Positions 1 through 4,525 of a stretch of 5,125 nt of DNA are shown piece after piece; the stretch's first letter is position 1; each line of letters opens with the position of its first letter. Made by a program: the position numbers and the translations under genes. Origin of the DNA: Candidatus Melainabacteria bacterium. Its GTDB lineage: Bacteria > Actinomycetota > Actinomycetes > Mycobacteriales > Pseudonocardiaceae. Where the stretch lies: the NCBI GenBank assembly GCA_903970565.1, contig CAJCJE010000704.1, positions 1-5,125 of the forward strand, read 5' to 3'. The notes beneath the pieces are model-generated. The model saw nothing but the letters and a program-made list of their open reading frames with translations, had not been told where the DNA came from and did not search any database.

Positions 1-268
1 GCTGCGCGATGCCGGCGACCGCCGCCTCCAGCTGGGCCCAGTCGGTCACGTCCGCGTCCCAGGCCGAGGCGGTCGGCCCGCACTCGGCCGCGACCGCGCG
101 CAACTCCTCGGCTTCCAGGCCCACCAGCGCCAACGTGGCGCCCGCCTCGGCGAGCCTCCTGGCGACCCCGGCGCCGATGCCCCTGGCCGCGCCGGTAATC
201 AGCACGACCTTCCCGGACATCGACCCGGCTCCGACTCGGCCGCTCTTCCGGCTGGTCAACACACCCAT
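1..268 (-). CDS. SDR family oxidoreductase, N-terminal part (runs off the left edge)
   Basis: The 89 visible residues form the start of a short-chain dehydrogenase/reductase, a family of cytoplasmic NAD(P)-dependent oxidoreductases with a Rossmann fold. After a 16-residue leader the protein reads MSGKVVLITGAARGIGAG, which contains the dinucleotide-binding glycine motif TGxxxGIG (T25, G26, G30, G32). It continues into helix 1 and strand 2 (ALVGLEAEEL), then the adenine-contacting D73-V74 (DADVTD). The catalytic Ser-Tyr-Lys residues lie outside the window, so activity and substrate cannot be judged. I chose the ATG at 268 because GAGGAGG (280-274) precedes it by 5 nt. The ATG at 220, with GGAG 8 nt upstream, is an alternative that gives the shortest canonical SDR. 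The gene follows the aldo/keto reductase on the same strand after a 197-nt gap, so co-transcription is possible but not shown. Confidence 0.9.
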   Translation of the reverse strand, partial: MGVLTSRKSGRVGAGSMSGKVVLITGAARGIGAGVARRLAEAGATLALVGLEAEELRAVAAECGPTASAWDADVTDWAQLEAAVAGIAQ

Positions 269-349
269 CGCGGCCTCCTCGGCTCATCCGCTCGCCAGCA
301 CCCACCCGACGGCATACCAGCACCGTAACTCAACCTACTATCGGTAAGC

Positions 350-365
350 TACCCGTCAGTCGGTA
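350..365. promoter_or_regulatory. Candidate TetR-type operator upstream of the SDR gene
   Basis: The 16-bp sequence TACCCGTCAGTCGGTA has perfect TACC/GGTA outer arms and lies 82 bp upstream of the SDR start. The hexamer TCGGTA occurs at 341-346, 360-365 and 368-373, and GGTA-agc-TACC (343-353) forms a second, overlapping inverted repeat. Imperfect TACCGA...TCGGTA-like palindromes are common operators of TetR-family repressors in actinomycetes, and such repressors often control SDR genes. No regulator gene is visible in the window, so assignment to TetR is inference. No convincing -35/-10 pair was found next to the site. Confidence 0.35.
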
Positions 366-452
366 TTTCGGTAACAGGTTTCCCCGGCGGTCTTCGCGGT
401 GCCTTCGTGCTGGCCTTCGCGGGGTTGGCGAGCGGCGGCCGAGGCGTGCTGG

Positions 453-478
453 TCAGTCCGAGGCTTCAGTCCGAGGCT
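453..478. repeat. Perfect 13-bp tandem duplication across the aldo/keto reductase stop codon
   Basis: TCAGTCCGAGGCT occurs twice head to tail (453-465 and 466-478), exactly two copies with no extension. The copy at 466-478 encodes the last residues and the TGA stop of the aldo/keto reductase on the minus strand. The other copy lies just after the stop. The duplication therefore leaves the protein unchanged: removing one copy would keep the same ending. Confidence 0.9.
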
Positions 479-1398
479 GTGGCCAGCGCGGCCAGCTCGG
501 CCTCGGTCAGGCGCAGTTCGGCCATGCCGATCAGGCCGGCCAGCTGCTCGGTGTTGCGCGCGCTGGCGATCGGCGCGGCCACGGTCGGCTGCGCGGCCAA
601 CCAGGCCAGTGACACCGCGGCGACCGTGCTCTCGTGCGCGGCGGCTACCTCGTCCAGCGCGGCCAGCACCCGAAGCCCCCGCTCGTTCAGGTACGCCTTC
701 GCGCCCTCGGCCCGAGGACTGTCCACGTCCGTGCCGGGACGGTACTTGCCGGTGAGGAAACCCTTGGCCAGCGCGAAGTACGGCACCGTCGCCACGTTCT
801 GGGCGCGCAGCAGCGCGACGTAGTCCGGTTCGAACCCGGCGCGCTCCACCAGGTTGTAGTGCGGTTGCAGCGCGACGTAGCGGGCCAGGCCCTCGGCGTC
901 GGCGAAGGCCAGCGACTCGGTCAGCCGCTGCGGGGTGAAGTTGGACGCGGCCACGTAGCGCACCTTGCCCGCGCGGACCAGCTCGTCGTAGGCGGCGACG
1001 GTCTCCTCGACCGGCGTCGCATCGTCGTCCCGGTGCGCGTAGTAGAGGTCGATCGACTCCACGCCGAGCCGGCGCAGTGAGCCTTCGGCGGCGGCCTTGA
1101 TCGCCTTCGCGGACAGGCCGTTGTTCGGCGGCAGCGCTCCGCCCTTGGTGGCGATCACGATGTCCGCGCGGTTGCCCCGCGCGGCCAGCCACTTGCCGAT
1201 GATCGTCTCGGACTCGCCGCCGGAGTTGCCCGGCGCGAACACCGAGTACACGTCGGCGGAGTCGATGAAGTTGCCGCCGGCCGCCGCGTAGGCGTCCAGT
1301 ACCGCGAACGAGGCGTCCTCATCGGCGGTCCAGCCGAACACGTTGCCGCCGAGGCACAGCGGGAAGACGTCGAGATCGGTCGTACCCAGTTTCGTCAT
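466..1398 (-). CDS. Aldo/keto reductase
   Basis: A complete 310-residue member of the aldo/keto reductase superfamily, soluble (beta/alpha)8-barrel enzymes that reduce carbonyls with NADPH. The four catalytic residues are present with normal spacing: D46 and Y51 (NFIDSADVYS), K85 (VIATKGG) and H122 (YYAHRDDD). The cofactor phosphate-binding segment near the C-terminus is recognisable as PIASARNTEQL (276-286). The N-terminus (LGTTDLDVFPLCLGGNVFGW) and the LQPHYNLVER segment (178-186) are typical of the bacterial AKR branch that also holds general-stress and sugar-type reductases. Length is normal for the family. The substrate cannot be inferred. The ATG at 1398 fits the family start; ribosome-binding complementarity is weak (AGG/GAG within 12 nt). 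The gene diverges from the F420 oxidoreductase and lies upstream of the SDR gene on the same strand. Confidence 0.95.
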   Translation of the reverse strand: MTKLGTTDLDVFPLCLGGNVFGWTADEDASFAVLDAYAAAGGNFIDSADVYSVFAPGNSGGESETIIGKWLAARGNRADIVIATKGGALPPNNGLSAKAIKAAAEGSLRRLGVESIDLYYAHRDDDATPVEETVAAYDELVRAGKVRYVAASNFTPQRLTESLAFADAEGLARYVALQPHYNLVERAGFEPDYVALLRAQNVATVPYFALAKGFLTGKYRPGTDVDSPRAEGAKAYLNERGLRVLAALDEVAAAHESTVAAVSLAWLAAQPTVAAPIASARNTEQLAGLIGMAELRLTEAELAALATASD

Positions 1399-1420
1399 AT
1401 CTCGAACCTAGCCAGGCCCC

Positions 1421-1440
1421 GGCCGCGCTACCCAGCGGCC
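1421..1440. other. Short inverted repeat in the aldo/keto reductase leader
   Basis: GGCCGC (1421-1426) and GCGGCC (1435-1440) form a 6-bp GC stem around an 8-nt loop. It lies 22-42 nt upstream of the aldo/keto reductase start codon, so it would fall in that gene's 5' leader if transcription begins further upstream. No function can be assigned, and short GC stems are frequent in DNA of this composition. Confidence 0.3.
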
Positions 1441-1464
1441 TCGGAATACCTCCCGGAGCCGCTA

Positions 1465-1484
1465 TGTTCGACCCGGATTGAACA
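1465..1484. promoter_or_regulatory. Candidate operator: 20-bp near-palindrome in a divergent intergenic region
   Basis: TGTTCGACCCGGATTGAACA reads the same on both strands at 16 of 20 positions, with perfect TGTTC/GAACA outer arms and a CCGG centre. It lies 67 bp upstream of the aldo/keto reductase start and 73 bp upstream of the F420 oxidoreductase start, where a dimeric regulator could control both divergent genes. No regulator gene is visible and the binding family is unknown. Clear -35/-10 elements for either direction were not found. Confidence 0.4.
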
Positions 1485-1510
1485 CCTGGCTCGACCCGCG
1501 GTGCTGACGA

Positions 1511-1542
1511 AGATCGACATGAAGATCGACACAGATCGACAC
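1511..1542 (+). repeat. AGATCGACA direct-repeat array in the leader of the F420 gene
   Basis: AGATCGACA occurs at 1511, 1523 and 1533. The last two copies form a perfect 10-bp tandem repeat, AGATCGACAC (1523-1532 and 1533-1542). The first copy is offset by 12 bp and shares GAAGATCGACA with the second. The array ends directly at the ribosome-binding site (1543-1547) of the F420 oxidoreductase gene. It may be a slippage product, or it may bind a protein or affect translation initiation. Confidence 0.75.
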
Positions 1543-1547
1543 GGAGG
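1543..1547 (+). promoter_or_regulatory. Ribosome-binding site that sets the F420 oxidoreductase start
   Basis: GGAGG lies 9 nt upstream of the GTG at 1557. The in-frame TTG at 1548 directly abuts it and is too close to be used. The GTG at 1557 is therefore preferred. Confidence 0.75.
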
Positions 1548-1556
1548 TTGGTTGGC

Positions 1557-2405
1557 GTGGCCAAGGACATCGGTCGGATCGGGATATGGGTCAGCGAGCA
1601 CCGCCTGGTCGGTGCGGCCATGCCGCGCCTGGCGGTCGAACTGGAGCGGTTGGGCTTCGGCGCGCTGTGGATCGGGGGCAGTCCCGCGCTGCCGCTGGCG
1701 GCGCAGCGGGAGGCGTTGGCCGCGACCGAACGACTGGTGATCGGTACCGGCATCTTCCGGGTCTGGGACGCGCCGGCCGCCGACCTCGCGCCGGTGTGGC
1801 GCGGCCTCGAACAGGACTTTTCCGGTCGGTTCCTGCTCGGCATCGGGGTCGGCCACGCCCCGCACGTCGAGGGCTACCAGCGTCCCTACGAGAAGATGGT
1901 CGGCTACCTCGACGAACTCGCCGCCGAGGGCGTGCCGGCCGAGATCACGGTGCTCGCCGCCCTGGGCCCGAAGATGATCGCGCTGGCCGGCGAGCGGGCC
2001 GGCGGTGTGCATCCCTACCTGACCACCCCGGCGCACACCCGCCAGGCCAGGGAGATCCTCGGCGCCGACGCGCTGCTGGTGCCCGAGCAGAAGGTGGTCC
2101 TGGAGACCGACGCGGCGCGGGCCAGAGCGATCGCCCGCCCGGTGCTCACCAAGCCCTACCTGAGCCTGCCGAACTACCTCAACAACTTCCGCCGTGAGGG
2201 GTTCACCGACGCCGACTTCGTCGACGGCGGCAGCGACCGCCTCGTCGACCAGTTGGCCGCGCACGGCACCCTGGAGCAGATCGCGCTCCGCGTCCGCGAA
2301 CACCTCGACGCCGGTGCCGACCAGGTCGCCGTCCAGGTCCTCGCCGACGGCCGGGAAACCCCCTTGGCCCAGTACCAGGCCCTCGCCGAAGTCCTGCTGG
2401 CCTGA
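1557..2405 (+). CDS. LLM-class F420-dependent oxidoreductase (probable TIGR03620 / MSMEG_4141 group)
   Basis: A complete 282-residue protein of the luciferase-like monooxygenase superfamily, TIM-barrel enzymes that in actinomycetes mostly use the deazaflavin cofactor F420. Recognisable segments are the first strand IGRIGIWVSEHRLVG (5-19), LERLGFGALWIGG (29-41), the cofactor-region strand LVIGTGIFRVWD (60-71), and FLLGIGVGHAPH (92-103). ALGPKMIALAGERAGGVHPY (135-154) matches the usual LGP.M..LA...A.G.HPY pattern. The overall pattern fits the small subfamily defined as TIGR03620; this is recalled, not searched. The substrate is unknown. The GTG start at 1557 is set by GGAGG 9 nt upstream. The gene diverges from the aldo/keto reductase and converges on the DUF427 gene, suggesting a redox-related cluster, but no shared pathway is demonstrated. 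Confidence 0.92.
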   Translation: MAKDIGRIGIWVSEHRLVGAAMPRLAVELERLGFGALWIGGSPALPLAAQREALAATERLVIGTGIFRVWDAPAADLAPVWRGLEQDFSGRFLLGIGVGHAPHVEGYQRPYEKMVGYLDELAAEGVPAEITVLAALGPKMIALAGERAGGVHPYLTTPAHTRQAREILGADALLVPEQKVVLETDAARARAIARPVLTKPYLSLPNYLNNFRREGFTDADFVDGGSDRLVDQLAAHGTLEQIALRVREHLDAGADQVAVQVLADGRETPLAQYQALAEVLLA

Positions 2406-2430
2406 TCGGTCAGGTCGGATACGGAGGAGA

Positions 2431-2473
2431 CAACTGGTCCCAGGGCCGCTGCCGCCAGCCCTGGGACCAGTTG
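2431..2473. terminator. Perfect 16-bp hairpin between convergent genes, probable bidirectional terminator
   Basis: CAACTGGTCCCAGGGC (2431-2446) is exactly complementary to GCCCTGGGACCAGTTG (2458-2473), with an 11-nt loop. The stem can extend by GA/TC (2429-2430 with 2475-2476) if one G is bulged. It starts 26 nt after the F420 oxidoreductase stop and 28 nt after the DUF427 stop on the other strand. That position suits a terminator shared by two convergent genes. No T-run follows on either strand, which is common for actinomycete terminators. A GGAGGAG ribosome-site-like sequence (2423-2429) directly precedes it but has no start codon after it. Confidence 0.75.
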
Positions 2474-2500
2474 GTCGCTACCAGTAGGAAGTTGCCCTCG

Positions 2501-2767
2501 TCAGTCCTCGATTTCGACCGGGCCGTCGAACGCCACGTAGTCGGCGAGCCGGGGATCGGGGATCGAGGCGCCGGCCACGCTCCAAGCGTGATCCTGAACC
2601 GGGATGTCATGCACGATGATCGAGTAGTAGTGCCGATCGTCGCGGGTGACGGTGGGCCGGAGCAGCTCCGCCCGGACCGAATGTGCTGGGAAGTAGCGGT
2701 TTCCTTCGATAAGCACGGTGTCCGTGCTTTCCGCGATAACCTCGCCGTTGAGTCTCGCAATAGCCAT
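2501..2767 (-). CDS. DUF427 (NTP_transf_9, PF04248) protein, short variant
   Basis: This 88-residue protein matches the small DUF427 domain. It has the N-terminal A.LNGEVIAES.DTVLIEGNRYFP block (4-27), the S.RAELLRP segment (30-38), YYS (47-49), an AW pair (61-62) and the YVAF..PVEIED end (77-88). The biochemical function of the family is not established. The stretch that normally links LLRP to the YYS strand and carries a conserved CPWKG-type motif is missing: only eight residues (TVTRDDRH) lie between them. The protein is therefore a divergent, shortened family member. I chose the ATG at 2767 because it gives the family-typical start. A GTG at 2773, with a weak GGA 8 nt upstream, would add two residues. 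Neither start has a strong ribosome-binding site. It converges with the F420 oxidoreductase gene. Confidence 0.82.
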   Translation of the reverse strand: MAIARLNGEVIAESTDTVLIEGNRYFPAHSVRAELLRPTVTRDDRHYYSIIVHDIPVQDHAWSVAGASIPDPRLADYVAFDGPVEIED

Positions 2768-2811
2768 AATCACAAGTGTGGTCCATCACAGACAGTTGTG
2801 CCATACCCCTT

Positions 2812-2848
2812 TTGATCGACTTCACGTTGATCCAACCGGGTCTTGATC
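2812..2848. repeat. Three TTGATC direct repeats at 15-16 bp spacing
   Basis: TTGATC occurs at 2812-2817, 2827-2832 and 2843-2848. The outer copies extend to TTGATCGACTTC and TTGATCCACTTC, which differ at one base and start 31 bp apart, close to three helical turns. They lie 45-81 bp upstream of the DUF427 start and about 200 bp upstream of the aldolase start. An operator role is possible, but no cognate regulator is known. Confidence 0.5.
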
Positions 2849-3036
2849 CACTTCGTTCTCACGTTCCGTCACCGTCCACATCCGCCTGGTGTCCGGCATC
2901 GCACGGGGCCGTCTCGCAAGGCGAAAATTAGGTGAACTGCTGGATCGGTTGAGTAAGCGTTGACCGCGCGTGCGAGGCTGTTCCGCGCCGCACTTACCAT
3001 GCTGGCTGAGTCGAGCGCGCCGCTCAGCGGCTTTCG

Positions 3037-3043
3037 AAGGAGG
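3037..3043 (+). promoter_or_regulatory. Strong ribosome-binding site fixing the aldolase start
   Basis: AAGGAGG lies 7 nt before the ATG at 3051. The reading frame stays open upstream to 2970, but only the 3051 start has this signal, and it gives the family-typical MPIASPEVY N-terminus. Confidence 0.9.
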
Positions 3044-3050
3044 ACGAGCA

Positions 3051-4085
3051 ATGCCCATCGCGAGCCCCGAGGTCTACCGGGAGATGCTGGACCGGGCCAA
3101 GGCGAACGAGTACGCCTACCCGGCCATCAACGTGACCTCCTCGGAGACGCTGAACGCGGCGCTGCGTGGATTCGCCGAGGCCGAGAGCGACGGCATCGTG
3201 CAGGTCTCCACCGGCGGTGCGGAGTTCGCCTCCGGGACCAGCGTCAAGGACATGGTCACCGGCGCCGTCGCGCTCGCCGAGTACGCCCACGTGGTGGCCG
3301 ACAAGTACCCGATCAACATCGCGCTGCACACCGACCACTGCCCCAAGAACAAGCTGGACAGCTACGTCCGACCGCTGCTGGCGATCAGCACCGAACGGGT
3401 CGAGCGCGGTCTGCCGCCGCTGTTCCAGTCGCACATGTGGGACGGCTCGGCGATCGAACTCACCGAGAACCTGAAGATCGCCGCCGAACTCCTGGAACTC
3501 GCCGCGAAGGCGCAGATCATCCTGGAGGTCGAGATCGGCGTCGTCGGCGGTGAGGAGGACGGCGTCGCCAACGAGATCAACGAGAAGCTCTACACCACCG
3601 AGGCCGACTACCAGCAGACCCTCGACGCGCTCGGTGCCGGCGAGAAGGGCCGCTACCTGCTGGCCGCCACTTTCGGCAACGTGCACGGCGTCTACAAGCC
3701 GGGCAACGTGAAGCTGCGCCCCGAGGTCCTCAAGAAGGGCCAGGAGGTCGCCGCCGGCAAGCTCGGCCTGGCCGCCGACAGCAAGCCGTTCGACCTCGTC
3801 TTCCACGGTGGGTCCGGTTCGGAGCTCTCGGAGATCCGGGAGGCCCTTTCCTACGGTGTGGTGAAGATGAACATCGACACCGACGCCCAGTACGCCTTCA
3901 CCCGGCCGATCGCCGCGCACATGTTCGCCAACTACGACGGCGTGCTCAAGGTCGACGGCGAGGTCGGCAACAAGAAGGCCTACGACCCGCGCAGCTACCT
4001 CAAGGCCGCCGAGCAGGCGATGGCCGACCGGATCACGCAGGCCTGCGAGGACCTGCTCTCGGCGGGTAACGCCCTGGGCCTCTAG
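3051..4085 (+). CDS. fba: Class II fructose-bisphosphate aldolase (EC 4.1.2.13)
   Basis: This 344-residue enzyme cleaves fructose 1,6-bisphosphate to dihydroxyacetone phosphate and glyceraldehyde 3-phosphate, and runs in reverse in gluconeogenesis, in the cytoplasm. It is the zinc-dependent class II type. The catalytic D95 and zinc ligand H96 lie in ALHTDHCPKNKLDSY. The other zinc ligands are H212 (GNVHGVYKPGN) and H252 (VFHGGSGS). The phosphate-binding GGSGS (253-257) and NIDTD (274-278) loops and the acidic EIGVVGGEEDGVANEINEK segment (161-179) are intact. Length and residue numbering agree with M. tuberculosis Fba as I remember it. The start is fixed by AAGGAGG. The gene has its own upstream intergenic region and is followed by hairpins. 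The nearby DUF3151 gene repeats a neighbourhood seen in other actinobacteria. Confidence 0.98.
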   Translation: MPIASPEVYREMLDRAKANEYAYPAINVTSSETLNAALRGFAEAESDGIVQVSTGGAEFASGTSVKDMVTGAVALAEYAHVVADKYPINIALHTDHCPKNKLDSYVRPLLAISTERVERGLPPLFQSHMWDGSAIELTENLKIAAELLELAAKAQIILEVEIGVVGGEEDGVANEINEKLYTTEADYQQTLDALGAGEKGRYLLAATFGNVHGVYKPGNVKLRPEVLKKGQEVAAGKLGLAADSKPFDLVFHGGSGSELSEIREALSYGVVKMNIDTDAQYAFTRPIAAHMFANYDGVLKVDGEVGNKKAYDPRSYLKAAEQAMADRITQACEDLLSAGNALGL

Positions 4086-4114
4086 GTCCTTCTCGGCACC
4101 ATCAGGTTCTTGTG

Positions 4115-4143
4115 CTGCCGGCGTCCGCCTCGGGCGCCGGCAG
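4115..4143 (+). terminator. fba: Probable aldolase terminator hairpin
   Basis: CTGCCGGCG (4115-4123) pairs perfectly with CGCCGGCAG (4135-4143) across an 11-nt loop, with a further G-T wobble outside. It starts 29 nt after the aldolase stop codon. No T-run follows, so it is a GC-only hairpin terminator, or possibly an mRNA 3'-end stabiliser. Confidence 0.65.
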
Positions 4144-4144
4144 T

Positions 4145-4170
4145 GTCCTGTCCGGGGGTCCTGTCCGGGG
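4145..4170. repeat. Perfect 13-bp tandem duplication after the aldolase terminator
   Basis: GTCCTGTCCGGGG occurs twice head to tail (4145-4157 and 4158-4170), exactly two copies. It begins one base after the terminator hairpin. Its period equals that of the repeats at 453-478 and 4526-4555. Confidence 0.9.
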
Positions 4171-4222
4171 CCGGCAATCGTGGCCCGTGACGAGAAAAAT
4201 ACCCACAGGCAGCGCCGAAACG

Positions 4223-4245
4223 GTGCCCTGAAATAAAAAGGGCAC
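4223..4245. other. Hairpin that competes with the adjacent 12-bp stem
   Basis: GTGCCC (4223-4228) pairs with GGGCAC (4240-4245) around an A-rich 11-nt loop (tgaaataaaaa). The last four bases are shared with the first arm of the stronger stem at 4242-4273, so both cannot form together. A second GTGCCC at 4290-4295 could also pair with the same GGGCAC. Confidence 0.45.
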
Positions 4246-4345
4246 TTGGCGCCAGGGGGGCGGCGCCAAGTGCGTGACCGACGATACACGTGCCCGCCCC
4301 CGATCCGTAGGGGGAGTCCCCAAGGAATCCGCGCTGCGGATCACA
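4230..4345 (-). ncRNA. Candidate structured minus-strand RNA ending at the orphan terminator
   Basis: Read on the minus strand, this segment holds ATCCGC-AGC-GCGGAT, then either GGGG-ACT-CCCC or CCCCC-TACGGATC-GGGGG, then the intrinsic terminator with its six-C loop and U-tract. The left-hand GATCCG could also pair long range with CGGATC (4307-4302), giving alternative folds. This is inferred from structure alone. The 5' end is unknown and I found no convincing promoter on the minus strand to the right. Confidence 0.3.
4235..4273 (-). terminator. Intrinsic terminator facing the minus strand
   Basis: GCACTTGGCGCC (4242-4253) pairs perfectly with GGCGCCAAGTGC (4262-4273) around an 8-nt loop. 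Read on the minus strand, the stem is followed directly by CCTTTTTATTT, the classical hairpin plus U-tract. The minus-strand loop is GCCCCCCT. On the plus strand no T-run follows, so the signal is directional. No credible minus-strand protein gene lies upstream of it, so what it terminates is unknown. Confidence 0.7.
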
Positions 4346-4388
4346 ATCTCGAAACCAAGTGGATCGCCACCCGCCCGAGTGACGATCG

Positions 4389-4405
4389 TTGCCGTTCGGC
4401 GGCAA
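4389..4405. other. Small hairpin upstream of the small open reading frame
   Basis: TTGCCG (4389-4394) and CGGCAA (4400-4405) form a 6-bp stem with a TTCGG loop, 23 nt before the ATG at 4429. It may sit in the leader of the small gene. Its role is unknown. Confidence 0.35.
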
Positions 4406-4428
4406 TCAGGGCATGGTGACTGGCCGTG

Positions 4429-4512
4429 ATGCCCAAGCGCGTAATTGCTTCCGTGATCGTCGCCGCCATGATGCTCGCCGTGACCGGTGTGGTCCTCAGC
4501 CTCCTCCGCTGA
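4429..4512 (+). CDS. Putative 27-residue single-span membrane peptide
   Basis: The frame encodes a basic start (MPKRVIAS), about 20 hydrophobic residues without a charge (VIVAAMMLAVTG through VVLSLL) and a final arginine, as expected for a one-pass membrane peptide with its N-terminus inside. Of the 26 codons after the start, 22 end in G or C, matching the coding bias of the neighbouring genes. GGTGA (4415-4419), 9 nt upstream of the ATG, could serve as a modest ribosome-binding site, and a GTG at 4426 is an alternative start. An in-frame stop at 4417-4419 rules out a longer gene. It lies between the aldolase and DUF3151 genes on the same strand, 113 nt before the latter. I do not recognise a family. 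It could be a real small protein or a chance frame. Confidence 0.5.
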   Translation: MPKRVIASVIVAAMMLAVTGVVLSLLR

Positions 4513-4525
4513 CCCTGCTGCCCTC

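Larger units (their letters stand above)
2768..3050. other. Gene-free region between DUF427 and the aldolase
   Basis: This 283-bp region separates two divergent genes and should hold promoters for both. It contains three TTGATC direct repeats (2812-2848) and a TTGACC hexamer at 2960-2965 that resembles a -35 element, but no convincing -10 lies 16-18 nt after it. A weak 6-bp hairpin (GCTGAG 3005-3010 with CTCAGC 3023-3028) lies just before the aldolase ribosome-binding site. Both strands carry open frames here, but with no recognisable protein sequence or start signals. Confidence 0.5.
4086..4428. other. Gene-free, structure-rich region after the aldolase
   Basis: This 343-bp stretch has no credible protein gene on either strand. 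In order it holds a terminator-like hairpin (4115-4143), a 13-bp tandem duplication (4145-4170), an 11-nt-loop hairpin (4223-4245) overlapping a 12-bp perfect stem (4242-4273), a CCCCC/GGGGG pairing (4297-4314), an ATCCGC/GCGGAT stem with a 3-nt loop (4327-4341), and a TTGCCG/CGGCAA stem (4389-4405) just upstream of the small open reading frame. No known riboswitch class was recognised. Confidence 0.6.

Noticed and set aside
356..1192. A 278-codon minus-strand frame overlapping the aldo/keto reductase
   Set aside because: It is a frame-shifted reading of the aldo/keto reductase gene, very rich in Arg and Gly, whereas the other frame has the complete catalytic tetrad.
1428..2303. A 291-codon minus-strand open frame opposite the F420 oxidoreductase
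   Set aside because: It overlaps a recognised gene, and its composition is that of the antisense of GC-rich codons. No family resemblance was seen.
2970..3050. An N-terminally extended aldolase starting upstream of 3051
   Set aside because: The extension would contain the strong ribosome-binding site and does not resemble the family. The 3051 start gives the standard 344 residues.
2822..3058. Small minus-strand frames in the region between DUF427 and the aldolase
   Set aside because: They have Arg/Ser-rich composition, no ribosome-binding sites and overlap with the aldolase start, and they look like chance frames.
3024..4289. A 421-codon minus-strand open frame opposite the aldolase
   Set aside because: It is antisense to a gene with intact catalytic residues, has a repetitive Val/Leu/Gly/Arg composition typical of high-GC shadow frames, and shows no recognisable domain.
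4242..4345. Assignment to the known 6C RNA family
   Set aside because: Only one loop has six consecutive C residues. The upstream C-run is five long and falls in a stem. The family definition needs two such hairpins, so I kept only an unspecified structured RNA; an Rfam search would decide.
4086..4428. A riboswitch of a known class, such as c-di-AMP (ydaO) or a cobalamin type
   Set aside because: The conserved core sequences I know for these classes are not present in either orientation.
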